DNA from: Clostridiales bacterium UBA4080
GTDB taxonomy: Bacteria > Bacillota > Clostridia > Lachnospirales > Vallitaleaceae
NCBI GenBank assembly: GCA_002381865.1
Contig: DFYO01000043.1
Location: 1 to 40,051, forward strand
DNA length: 40,051 nt
Direction of reading: 5' to 3'
Both the position numbers and the translations under genes were made by a program. The notes below the pieces were generated by a model. The model was not told the origin of the DNA. It saw only the letters and a list, made by a program, of their open reading frames with translations, and did not search any database. Shown piece after piece: positions 32,696 through 40,051 of this stretch; within the stretch, counting starts at the first letter, position 1, and each line of letters begins with the position of its first letter.

Positions 32696-33809
32696 TACAA
32701 TGGGGATTATAATTACCGGTGGCAGAAATGAAAAGCTAAAGGAGCTTAGCAAAAAACGTTCTGTAACAGCAATTCCAATTGGAGGCAAATACAGAGCAAT
32801 TGATTTTGTGCTTTCTAATATGGTTAACTCAGGGATTACAAAGGTTGGAGTAGTAACCCAATTTAGCTCTAGATCACTAATGGACCATCTTGGCTCGGGC
32901 AAGGAATGGGACCTTGATAGAAGAAACGGAGGTCTTCATATTTTTCCACCTTATTTGGAAGGAGATAGCATTGGGATGTACAGAGGCTCAGCAGAGGGGA
33001 TGTATAACAATCTATCATTTTTAAAAAGAAGCTCAGAGGAATATGTTATTGTTGCAATGGGCAACGGAATATATAATATGAGATATGATGATTTGCTAGA
33101 GTTTCATATCAATAAAGAGGCAGATATTACTATATTATATAGAGATATGGTAGATTATCAGACTGAAGAGCTTCGCAACTTAGGCATTATAGGTATTGAT
33201 GATGATGGAAGAATTACAGATTTATTAGAAAAACCTATGACACCTAAAACGACTAAGGCATCAATGGGAGTATATATTATTAAACGAACTCTTTTGGTTG
33301 AGCTATTAGAGGAAAGTGCAGCTCATGGAAATTATGATTTTGTTAAGGATATTTTAATTAAAAAAATCCCTGAGAGAAAAATATTTGGTTTTGAGTATAA
33401 AGGCTATTGGAGATCTCTAAGCTCTATTCCTTTGTACTTTAAATGTAATATGGAGCTGTTAAATCCGGAAATTAGCGATGAATTATTCGCTAATGGAGGC
33501 AAAATATTTACAAAGGTTAAGGACGAGACTCCTGCAAAATACAATGATGAAGCAGAGGTTACCAATTCTGTTGTAGCTGACGGGTGTATTATTGAAGGAA
33601 CAGTAATTAACAGTGTACTATTCAGAGGAGTAGTGGTTAACAAAGGCTGTGTGATAAAGGATTCAATAATAATGCAGGATTCAATTCTTGAGGAAAATGT
33701 TATGCTGGAAAATGTTATTTTAGATAAAGAAGTGGTTATTACAAAGGACAGAGAATTAAAAGCAGAAAAAAGCTATCCCATGATAGTTGGAAAGGGCTCA
33801 ACTATTTAA
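32688..33809 (+). CDS. glgD: GlgD, ADP-glucose pyrophosphorylase regulatory subunit
   Basis: GlgD is the non-catalytic partner of GlgC found in Firmicutes; the heteromer is more active than GlgC alone. The 373-residue protein keeps the fold (IPIGGKYRAIDFVLSN, KEWDLDRRNGGLHIFPPY) but its N-terminal nucleotide loop is altered (TGGRNEKLKELSK, not AGGxGxRLxxLT), and it has VAMGNGIYNM where GlgC has SGDHIY, so the catalytic Asp is lost. Its ATG at 32688 overlaps the end of glgC by 8 bases, which implies translational coupling. Confidence 0.95.
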   Translation: MNSTMGIIITGGRNEKLKELSKKRSVTAIPIGGKYRAIDFVLSNMVNSGITKVGVVTQFSSRSLMDHLGSGKEWDLDRRNGGLHIFPPYLEGDSIGMYRGSAEGMYNNLSFLKRSSEEYVIVAMGNGIYNMRYDDLLEFHINKEADITILYRDMVDYQTEELRNLGIIGIDDDGRITDLLEKPMTPKTTKASMGVYIIKRTLLVELLEESAAHGNYDFVKDILIKKIPERKIFGFEYKGYWRSLSSIPLYFKCNMELLNPEISDELFANGGKIFTKVKDETPAKYNDEAEVTNSVVADGCIIEGTVINSVLFRGVVVNKGCVIKDSIIMQDSILEENVMLENVILDKEVVITKDRELKAEKSYPMIVGKGSTI

Positions 33810-33898
33810 GGTAAAGGCTGACCTAAGTGTAGTATATTACAAGACGATTATTATTGTATATTTTTGAAAAGGAAGCTATTGAGGAGAATGTTGTTAAG

Positions 33899-33934
33899 GA
33901 TACTTGCCCTTCTTTAATTAGGAGGGCAGGTATC
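33899..33934 (+). promoter_or_regulatory. 12-bp hairpin between glgD and the CheY-like gene
   Basis: GATACTTGCCCT (33899-33910) pairs with AGGGCAGGTATC (33923-33934), with one G-T pair, around a 12-base loop. It is followed by AAAAATTATAAGGGGCGG, not a T tract, and ends 23 bases before the next ATG. It may be a leader hairpin, an attenuator or a weak terminator of glgCD. Confidence 0.6.
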
Positions 33935-33957
33935 AAAAATTATAAGGGGCGGAAAAA

Positions 33958-34317
33958 ATGAAGAAAATGCTTGTAATAGATGATGAGGACGTTATAAGAG
34001 AGCTGTTGGGAGAGGTTCTTCAGATGCTGGGATATGAGGCTGTATTATGCGGATCCCCCAAGGAGGCTCTTGAATTATTTTCAACAAGGCATCAGGAATT
34101 TGACATGGTTTTTATGGATATGATGATGCCAGAAATGACAGGAAAACAGCTTTATCAAGAATTTTCAAAGATAGATAAAAACAAGAAGGTAATTATTCTA
34201 TCCGGTTATTCTATGGAGCAGGAAAATAGAGAGCTTCTTGAGGCGGGAGTTGCTGCCTTTGTGCAGAAGCCGATATCAATAAAGGAGCTTTCAAGAATAA
34301 TTAAAGAAATATTATAA
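33958..34317 (+). CDS. stand-alone CheY-like receiver protein
   Basis: This 119-residue single receiver domain has all of the active-site residues: D8 and D9, D54 (FMDMMMP), the Ser of ILSGYS, and the Lys of VQKP. There is no output domain, so it would act by protein-protein contact as CheY or Spo0F do. GGGGCGG precedes the ATG. It is 22 bases ahead of trxB and probably co-transcribed with it. The cognate kinase is not next to it; the hybrid kinase at 3552 is a possible but unsupported partner. Confidence 0.9.
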   Translation: MKKMLVIDDEDVIRELLGEVLQMLGYEAVLCGSPKEALELFSTRHQEFDMVFMDMMMPEMTGKQLYQEFSKIDKNKKVIILSGYSMEQENRELLEAGVAAFVQKPISIKELSRIIKEIL

Positions 34318-34339
34318 AAAACAAATAGGAGTGAAAAAA

Positions 34340-35248
34340 ATGAGTGAAATACTAGATATGATTATTGTAGGAGCAGGCCCGGCAGGGATATCTGCTGCGA
34401 TTTATGCAAAAAGAGCTATGCTTAATTTTGTAATATTGGAAAAATCCTTTGCAGGAGGACAGATAATTAATACCTATGAGGTTGAAAACTATCCTGGAAT
34501 TCAGAGCGTTTCGGGCTTTGAATTAAGCAATATGTTCTCAGAGCATGCGTCTTCATTGGGAGTTGAAATTCAAAGTAGAGAGGTTTTGGAAATAGATATT
34601 TCAGGAGAAATTAAGAGAGTTGTTACAGACAACGGTATTTTAGAGGCAAAAACTATTGTGTTGTCTACAGGCGCTCAATGGAGAAAGCTTGGAGTTAAAG
34701 GAGAAGAGGAATTTATTGGCCAGGGGGTATCCTACTGTGCAACCTGTGACGGAGCCTTTTATAAAGGGAAAAGAACGCTTGTTGTTGGCGGCGGAGATGT
34801 TGCTGTAGAGGATGCAATTTATCTTTCCAGAATGTGCGAAAAGGTTTACCTGGCACACAGAAGAAATGAGCTTCGTGCAGTAAAGGTTCTTCAAGACAAG
34901 CTTTTGAAAACTGAAAACATAGAGGTTTTATGGGATACGGAGCTTGAAGAGATTTATGGTGCGGATAATGTAGAGGGTGCTAAGGTATTTAATAATAAAA
35001 ATGGTGAAAAAGCCGATATTAAAGTATCGGGAGTTTTTGTAGCTGTAGGTACATCGGCAAACTCTGAATTGCTTAAAGGAAAGGTTGCTATGGACGAAGG
35101 CAGTTGGATAATAACGGATGAAGATTGTGAAACAAGTGTTAAGGGAGTTTTTGCTGTGGGGGATGTCAGAAAGAAATCCTTAAAGCAGGTAATAACAGCT
35201 GCAGCAGATGGAGCAATAGCTGTTTATGCAGCTGAAAAATATATTTAG
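34340..35248 (+). CDS. trxB: thioredoxin-disulfide reductase
   Basis: TrxB transfers electrons from NADPH (or a ferredoxin in some clostridia) through FAD and a CxxC pair to thioredoxin. The 302-residue protein has the FAD motif VGAGPAGISAAIYAKRA, the redox pair C133 and C136 (SYCATCDG), the NADPH motif VVGGGDVAVEDA, and the FAD-binding GVFAVGDVR. TAGGAG lies 8 bases before the ATG at 34340; a GTG three codons earlier overlaps that site. No thioredoxin gene is visible nearby. The next two genes are also redox-associated membrane proteins. Confidence 0.95.
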   Translation: MSEILDMIIVGAGPAGISAAIYAKRAMLNFVILEKSFAGGQIINTYEVENYPGIQSVSGFELSNMFSEHASSLGVEIQSREVLEIDISGEIKRVVTDNGILEAKTIVLSTGAQWRKLGVKGEEEFIGQGVSYCATCDGAFYKGKRTLVVGGGDVAVEDAIYLSRMCEKVYLAHRRNELRAVKVLQDKLLKTENIEVLWDTELEEIYGADNVEGAKVFNNKNGEKADIKVSGVFVAVGTSANSELLKGKVAMDEGSWIITDEDCETSVKGVFAVGDVRKKSLKQVITAAADGAIAVYAAEKYI

Positions 35249-35264
35249 GTCGGTATTACTACAA

Positions 35265-35636
35265 ATGAAAAAAAATGATTTGATTCTAATAGGTTTGGTA
35301 ATATGTATTGCTATGGCTGCTTTTGCCTATAATAAAATAACAAATGACAAAGCAGTTGGGGAGCTTTATGCAGAGGTCTATGTAGAAGGCAATTTATACA
35401 AAAAGCTTAGCCTTGAGGAAAATCAGTCAATTACAATTAAGACAAAAAATGGATATAATGTAATTGAGATAAAAGATGGAAGAGCATTTATGTCTGATGC
35501 GGATTGCCCTGATAAAATATGCTTAAATTCAGGGGAAATTAGTTTGCCAGGAAGAAGTATAGTATGTTTGCCACATAAGGTATATGTGATTATTAAAGGA
35601 GAACAAAAAGATGAAATTGATGCCATCGTACAATAG
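35265..35636 (+). CDS. NusG domain II-containing membrane-anchored protein (EetA-like)
   Basis: This 123-residue protein has an N-terminal membrane anchor (about 6-24, LILIGLVICIAMAAFAY) and a NusG_II domain outside it. The hallmark cysteine segment is DCPDKICLNSGEIS, followed by SIVCLPHKVYVIIKG. It is not a transcription factor. The same pair (NusG_II protein plus Gx transporter) is annotated as EetA/EetB in flavin-based extracellular electron transfer of Listeria. The ATG at 35265 begins just before the anchor; an ATG at 35226 inside trxB adds 13 residues. It overlaps the next gene by 26 bases. Confidence 0.85.
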   Translation: MKKNDLILIGLVICIAMAAFAYNKITNDKAVGELYAEVYVEGNLYKKLSLEENQSITIKTKNGYNVIEIKDGRAFMSDADCPDKICLNSGEISLPGRSIVCLPHKVYVIIKGEQKDEIDAIVQ

Positions 35637-36156
35637 ACTTCATGGAGCTTCAAAAACAAAAAAGATGGTGTTTATTTCTTTGCTTATAGCACTTGCACTG
35701 GTATTGAGCTTTTTTGAAAGATTTATTCCGGTACCTGCACTGCCGGGAGTTAAGCTGGGGCTTGCTAATGCTATTACATTAGCTGCTCTTTATTTTTTAA
35801 GCTTCAAGGAAACCTTTGCGCTTGTAATGCTTAGAATTGTTATGAATGCCATGTTTATCGGTAATTTTATTAGCTTTTGGTATAGCTTATCAGGAGGTCT
35901 GCTAAGCTTTTTAGTTATGTATGTTTTTGTGAGATTTTTAAAAAATAGCTTTAGCATGGTGGGAATAAGCGTTGTAGGAGCATTTGCTCATAATATTGGA
36001 CAGCTTATAGTAGTTGCTATTATTACTGAAAGCATTGGAGTTGCCTTAAGCTTTTTCCCGGTGCTTGCAGTTTCATCGCTTATTACCGGTTTGATTATAG
36101 GCTTTACGGTGGCATTTTTATTGCCTTATATCAATAAAAATGTTATTAGGGAATAG
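35611..36156 (+). CDS. Gx transporter family membrane protein (EetB-like; formerly heptaprenyl diphosphate synthase component I)
   Basis: This 181-residue integral membrane protein has about five hydrophobic segments. Family marks are FERFIPVPALPGVKLGLANAITL and the VVGAFAHNIGQLIV segment. Such proteins are often labelled Hpre_diP_synt_I, but the fold is ECF-transporter-like and the enzymatic name is doubtful. AAAGGAG precedes the ATG, inside the end of the NusG_II gene, so the two are translationally coupled. EetB in Listeria acts with EetA in electron export or flavin handling. No ndh2, dmkA or fmnB partner is in the window. Confidence 0.85.
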   Translation: MKLMPSYNRLHGASKTKKMVFISLLIALALVLSFFERFIPVPALPGVKLGLANAITLAALYFLSFKETFALVMLRIVMNAMFIGNFISFWYSLSGGLLSFLVMYVFVRFLKNSFSMVGISVVGAFAHNIGQLIVVAIITESIGVALSFFPVLAVSSLITGLIIGFTVAFLLPYINKNVIRE

Positions 36157-36297
36157 ATTATGTAAACTTTTTTTGTTCTTTATTACAGTTGTATTAAAAA
36201 GGCTCGATTAACCTATAAGTATAAAGAGGGATTTGCTATAATTTAATTTAAGAAAGAGGCTGAGAATTTATATATTTCAAAGCAAGAGGAGGTTACA

Positions 36298-38475
36298 ATG
36301 AAAAAATTAATAACCTTTCTGTTAATATTTTCAATAATGCTGTCACAATTATCAATCACAGCCCTTGCGGGCTCTAAGAGAGATGATTTTTATCTGGAAT
36401 ATAATGGAAAAACAGTTGCTTATAAAAGCAAGGTGGTAACTGTTAATATTGATGGAAAAACAGTGGAAACAGGTGATATGCCTGGAGTTATTATAGATGG
36501 CAGAACCTTAGTTCCGGCTAGAGAGGTTTTTGAAAGCGATGCTATAAAAGCCAAGGTTGATTGGAATCAGAAATCAAAAGAGGTAACCATCAAATATGGC
36601 ACAAAGACTATAAAATTAAAAATCGGCAGCAAGACAGCATATATTAATAATAAAGCCGTAGAGCTTGATGTTCCTGCTAATTTAATAAGAGATACAAGTA
36701 AGGAGTCTGCAAAAACCATGATTCCGTTAAGATTTGTTACTGAAAATCTTGGGTATGATGTTACATGGAATCAAAGAACCTATACTGCGAAAATTACAAC
36801 TTCAAACAGTCCTGATGTTGAGACTAATAATCCTATAGCACCGCTACCGACACCACTTAAAGCAAATCCGATTATATGGACGGGGCAGGAAGACAAACAA
36901 GGGCTTCCGCTTACAACTGAAGAGCACCCGGAAACTAAGCTTATAGCTGCTGAATATGATTCTTCAAAGCAAAGCTTTAGGATTGACACCTCAAGTGAAA
37001 TCTCCAAAGCGGTTTCGAGTATCTGGAGCGGGAAATATATTGTAGATATTTACAACTCTACCTATGGAATAGATAATAACCTTTCATATAAAAAAGTATA
37101 TACGGACAATCCTTATGTTACGGAGGTAAATGCAAGCCAGCAGCCGGACAAGGACGGAGTTAAAGTAACAAGAGTGGTTTTTACACTTAAGGATGCGTCG
37201 AAGGCTTTTGAACTGTCGTTAAATGAGAACAGAAAAGAGCTAATTTTAAATTCAGTAACAAATAGCTTAACAAGGATTGAATTGGGACAGAATGAAAAGG
37301 GAGACTACTTACTTGTAAAAGGAAATATTGCGCCAAGCGTTTCTGCATTTCGTCTTTCAGGGCCAGAAAGATTAGTATTAGACCTTAATAATATGAAAAC
37401 AGCAATTGGAAGCAAAGAGGCAGATAATGTTAAAGGTCAATTTGCCGATGCTATAAGAACTGCCCCTTTTGGAAACGGAACTAGAATCACTATTGAAACA
37501 TCAGCTATGGCAAACTATCAGATTGCAAAAATAGATAGCACCACAACTATTGTTCAGCTTACTAATGGTAATCTTGGCAATATATCACTAGATGATAGCG
37601 AGGAGCCTACAATAATATTTAAAGCAGCAGCTTCAAAGGTTAAGCTATCAGGAGTTACTTATCAGGATGATTATCTTAATAAGAAATTTGTAATTCAGCT
37701 GGCGGGAAATTATGAGAGCGTATTCCAACCTGGAACCCTGGAGATAAAAAATGAGGCAATAGAAAACATTCAGGTTAGTAAAAACTCAGCGGGCAATACT
37801 AAGATTACAATATCTGAGAAAAATATTTATGTATTTAGATTAGAGGCTGACGATGAAAATGTTTATCTAAAGGCTTATAAACCAAAGCAAATATATTCAA
37901 AAATTGTATTTATTGATGTAGGGCATGGTGGAGACGACCCTGGAGCTACTAGAGAGCATAATGGAATAGTATATCAGGAAAAGAAAATAAATCTCGCAAT
38001 GGCAACCTATCTAAAAGAATATCTAAGTGCTAATTCGGATATCAAGTTCTATTATTCAAGAACTACGGATACTACAGTTGCCCTTGGAGATAGAACTCCA
38101 ATTGCTAATGATGTTGAGGCTGACTTTTTAATTAGTATTCACAATAATGCTTCAACCTCACCAACTGCATCAGGAACTGAGACCTTGTATTTTCAAGATG
38201 CAGATATTCCTGGCTTAAATTCAGTTGAGCTGGCAGCCATAGTACAAAAGCATGTGCTCCAGGCTGCAGGCTTAAACAACAGAAAAATAAAAGCAGATAA
38301 CGGATTGAGAATACTTAGAACATCAGCGATGCCATCAGTAATAGTCGAGGTAGGCTTTATGTCAAATGCTGAGGATATCAAGGTTATTTCAAACCCAACT
38401 GTACAAAAAAAGGTTGCGCTTGGTATATATAATGCAATAGTTGAGGTTTTTTCAACCTATCCAACTAACAGATAG
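36298..38475 (+). CDS. secreted N-acetylmuramoyl-L-alanine amidase (copper-amine-oxidase-N, AMIN, Amidase_3)
   Basis: The 725-residue protein cuts the amide bond between MurNAc and the stem peptide. A signal peptide (1-24, ending ALAG) is followed by a copper-amine-oxidase N-terminal-like domain (about 45-165; VIIDGRTLVPAREVFE, MIPLRFVTENLGYDVTW), a proline-rich linker, and two or three AMIN-type regions (about 215-510) that usually target the septum or wall. A C-terminal Amidase_3 domain follows (about 535-720). Zinc and catalytic residues are visible in IDVGHGGDDPGA, QEKKINLA, FLISIHNNAS and VIVEVGFMSN. GAGGAGG precedes the ATG. A perfect hairpin terminator follows. It may serve growth, division or release of wall-anchored structures such as the pilus. 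Confidence 0.94.
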   Translation: MKKLITFLLIFSIMLSQLSITALAGSKRDDFYLEYNGKTVAYKSKVVTVNIDGKTVETGDMPGVIIDGRTLVPAREVFESDAIKAKVDWNQKSKEVTIKYGTKTIKLKIGSKTAYINNKAVELDVPANLIRDTSKESAKTMIPLRFVTENLGYDVTWNQRTYTAKITTSNSPDVETNNPIAPLPTPLKANPIIWTGQEDKQGLPLTTEEHPETKLIAAEYDSSKQSFRIDTSSEISKAVSSIWSGKYIVDIYNSTYGIDNNLSYKKVYTDNPYVTEVNASQQPDKDGVKVTRVVFTLKDASKAFELSLNENRKELILNSVTNSLTRIELGQNEKGDYLLVKGNIAPSVSAFRLSGPERLVLDLNNMKTAIGSKEADNVKGQFADAIRTAPFGNGTRITIETSAMANYQIAKIDSTTTIVQLTNGNLGNISLDDSEEPTIIFKAAASKVKLSGVTYQDDYLNKKFVIQLAGNYESVFQPGTLEIKNEAIENIQVSKNSAGNTKITISEKNIYVFRLEADDENVYLKAYKPKQIYSKIVFIDVGHGGDDPGATREHNGIVYQEKKINLAMATYLKEYLSANSDIKFYYSRTTDTTVALGDRTPIANDVEADFLISIHNNASTSPTASGTETLYFQDADIPGLNSVELAAIVQKHVLQAAGLNNRKIKADNGLRILRTSAMPSVIVEVGFMSNAEDIKVISNPTVQKKVALGIYNAIVEVFSTYPTNR

Positions 38476-38541
38476 CAATAATTTGTGAAAATAATTAAAG
38501 AATATAATAGCATCAATAAAATATAATGATATAAAATAACG

Positions 38542-38584
38542 AGCAGTCTGTCAAAAAGGGTATATTTTGACAGACTGCTATTTT
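38542..38584 (+). terminator. intrinsic terminator after the amidase gene
   Basis: AGCAGTCTGTCAAAA (38542-38556) pairs perfectly over 15 bp with TTTTGACAGACTGCT (38565-38579) around an 8-base loop, followed by ATTTTATT. It lies 66 bases after the amidase stop codon. Confidence 0.85.
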
Positions 38585-38677
38585 ATTGAAAAATAATATA
38601 TTATATAAAAAAGTATAAATAAATAAAAAAATTAAAAAAGACAAGATAATTAAGAATAATAAGATAACTATAGGCAA

Positions 38678-38704
38678 ATAGAAGTAATATAGAAGTAATA
38701 TAGA
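38678..38704 (+). repeat. 11-bp tandem repeat in AT-rich gap
   Basis: The unit ATAGAAGTAAT occurs at 38678-38688 and 38689-38699, followed by a partial third unit. It lies in the gap between the amidase terminator and the truncated receptor. The rest of 38585-38783 is extremely AT-rich and shows no gene that I can support. Confidence 0.6.
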
Positions 38705-38783
38705 GACAATGGGAGAATAAAAGTATTTTATTGAAAAAATAGCGACAAAATGATAGGATCTACATACAATTATCATTAAATAA

Positions 38784-39593
38784 ATCTGTGAAGGAGTTGG
38801 AAATCAGGCAGCAGCAACAGGCTATGTTAATAAGAATATTTATAATATTGTTGAGCACCTAGAGGATATGAACTTAAATATGGATGAAGCCCAGAAGCAG
38901 GCTGCAATTTCGGTTGATGCAATTAATAGAGGAAAAAATACTATTGAAACTCAAAAGAATAAAATGCTTATTAACAAACAAGCTAGTGAAAAGGTTTCCG
39001 ACGCAATAAGCGGCGTTGAAAGTGTTGCAAAGGAAATCGGAAATATTGTAGAGGTTATTGACTCCATCTCAAATCAAACGAATTTACTTGCACTAAATGC
39101 GGCAATTGAAGCAGCAAGAGCAGGAGAGCTTGGAAGAGGCTTTGCAGTTGTAGCAGATGAAATAAGGAAGCTGGCAGAACAAAACATGTCTTCTACCAAA
39201 AAAATCAATGATATTATTCATGAGGTTACAGATTCGGTTAATGTTGCAGTTGTAGAGATAGGAGCTGTTAGTAAATCGGTTTTAGATCAAGAGCTTGCAT
39301 TAAATGATAGTGTATCAAGCTTTGAAAATATTTCTGATGCAGTTGAGGTTATTATTGAAAAGGTTGATGCTTCTGCTGACAAATCCGCAAGTGTTAACAG
39401 AGATGCAGGTAATGCTTCAAAGGAAATGAATAATATTGCAAGCATTGCTGAAACCTCTGCAGCAAGCACAGAAGAGGTTGCTGCAACAACCGAGCAGCAA
39501 ACAGCACAGATTAACCAGGTTAACCAATACATCAAGGATTTATCGGATTTAGTTGATAACCTTGCAAACAGTGTTAAAAAATTTAAGATATAG
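38784..39593 (+). pseudogene. 5'-truncated methyl-accepting chemotaxis protein
   Basis: The open frame runs from just after a stop at 38781 to 39593 and encodes only the cytoplasmic signalling part of a chemotaxis receptor. The CheA/CheW-contacting hairpin tip is intact (VIDSISNQTNLLALNAAIEAA and then RAGELGRGFAVVADEIRKLA), and a C-terminal methylation-helix segment with STEEVAATTEQQ is present. Sensor, membrane and HAMP regions are missing. The first ATG in frame is at 38868, inside the coiled coil, with only a weak AGAGG 3 bases before it. The homologous reading continues upstream of that ATG (GVGNQAAATGYVNKN), which favours a decapitated gene over a short soluble receptor. No insertion element is visible at the break. 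Confidence 0.75.
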
Positions 39594-39624
39594 CGAATAT
39601 TGTGATATGGGCTGAGAAGGTAAG

Positions 39625-39657
39625 GGGTTGTTGTCACTTAGGTAGTGACAACAACCC
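39625..39657 (+). terminator. 14-bp hairpin after the chemotaxis receptor remnant
   Basis: GGGTTGTTGTCACT (39625-39638) pairs perfectly with AGTGACAACAACCC (39644-39657) around a 5-base loop. It is followed by TATTACTATG, so there is no proper T tract. It may be a terminator or an RNA-stability hairpin. Confidence 0.6.
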
Positions 39658-39775
39658 TATTACTATGTCAATGTCTGTGATAATAACCCTGTGATAACAA
39701 TAACGACTTCTTGAGGAGAAGCTTCTATTGAATAAAAACGGGAAGTTTCAATAAAAATTTACGACCAAAAAGCAC

Positions 39776-39803
39776 TTGACATTTTTGGAGGGGGGGGTAT
39801 AAT
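39776..39803 (+). promoter_or_regulatory. strong sigma-A promoter with a G8 tract in the spacer
   Basis: TTGACA (39776-39781) and TATAAT (39798-39803) are both perfect consensus. The 16-base spacer contains eight consecutive Gs (39790-39797) directly against the -10 box. Slippage by one G would give the optimal 17-base spacing. The transcript would begin near 39810 and run past the window end. Confidence 0.75.
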
Positions 39804-39809
39804 TTATTA

Positions 39810-40051
39810 TATTGGCGAATAAATAACCAATTAAAATTTAAAAGTTATCTGAGGCGGGGAAAAGTCTAAAAGCTTCCCTGAAAAAAGTTAAACCAACAGA
39901 CATTAAGACAATTATATATTTATTATTGTGTTCTTGTATATACAAGAATACAATTAATCTAATAGTTTATTAACTTGTTAAAAATATTCACATCATTAAT
40001 TAAGAAGGTCTTGGGAGAGGGAAGGTAGCAAATCAGAAAAGAATGGATTTG
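39810..40051 (+). other. probable long leader or non-coding transcript from the promoter at 39776
   Basis: About 240 bases lie downstream of the strong promoter with no supported gene. The stretch holds a GGGGAA/TTCCCT-type hairpin (about 39857-39880). It also holds a 30-base palindrome at 39925-39954, ATTGT-G-TTCTTGTA-TA-TACAAGAA-T-ACAAT, which as RNA pairs throughout through one G-U. GGGAGAGGG near 40014-40022 could be a ribosome binding site for a gene that starts at or beyond the window end. I do not recognise a riboswitch class. Confidence 0.5.

Noticed and set aside
38513..38776. 87-codon hydrophobic reading frame on the minus strand
   Set aside because: It spans a clear terminator hairpin and low-complexity AT-rich DNA, so coding is unlikely.
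1..40051. CRISPR arrays, tRNA or rRNA genes, prophage
   Set aside because: No regularly spaced repeats, no cloverleaf or rRNA-like stretches and no phage structural genes were seen.

Overview
The window looks like chromosomal DNA from an anaerobic, AT-rich, low-GC Gram-positive bacterium of class Clostridia, plausibly Lachnospirales; this placement is inferred. The reasons are the base composition, strong AGGAGG-type ribosome binding sites, the GlgC/GlgD pair, S-layer-homology (SLH) domains, an amidase with a copper-amine-oxidase-like N-terminus, and a NusG-domain-II/Gx-transporter pair. No rRNA, tRNA, CRISPR array or complete mobile element was seen.

Layout. (1) 1-2150: a truncated IS110-family transposase of higher GC than its surroundings, a small lipoprotein, and ridA with its own promoter and terminator. 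(2) 2152-17273: a type IV pilus (T4P) locus headed by signalling genes. The order is a REC-HD-GYP response regulator (broken by a 7-bp tandem duplication), an SBP-type hybrid histidine kinase, pilB, pilT, pilC, pilA, three minor-pilin genes, pilM, pilN, a pilO fused to SLH domains, and pilD. Two copies of an ~83-bp two-hairpin element lie inside it, before the response regulator and before pilM. (3) 17354-19723: an osmoprotectant-type ABC transporter. (4) 19735-21111: a large nested-hairpin element next to a membrane sensor whose GGDEF domain has been cut off. (5) 21282-23506: an orphan FliB-type lysine N-methylase and UppP. (6) 23812-29454: a REC-PAS-GGDEF-EAL protein, a FapA/DUF342 protein and a GAF protein in one probable operon. 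(7) 29487-31228, minus strand: bacteriohemerythrin and folC. (8) 31412-36156: glgC-glgD, a CheY-like receiver, trxB, and an EetA/EetB-like pair. (9) 36298-39593: a cell-wall amidase and a 5'-truncated chemotaxis receptor. (10) 39776-40051: a strong promoter with a G8 tract in its spacer, followed by a leader with a 30-bp palindrome and no gene visible before the window ends.

The unifying theme is cyclic di-GMP and the pilus. PilB carries an N-terminal MshEN domain whose first motif fits the known c-di-GMP-binding pattern closely. The same window holds a c-di-GMP phosphodiesterase (HD-GYP, frameshifted), a GGDEF-EAL protein and a decapitated diguanylate cyclase. The hybrid kinase ends in an Hpt domain, so a phosphorelay into the neighbouring REC-HD-GYP protein is a natural hypothesis. 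The PilO-SLH fusion suggests that the pilus alignment complex is anchored to the cell wall in this single-membrane organism. The best candidates for undescribed biology are the two-copy structured element, the PilO-SLH fusion, the micro-duplication in the c-di-GMP phosphodiesterase and the poly-G promoter.
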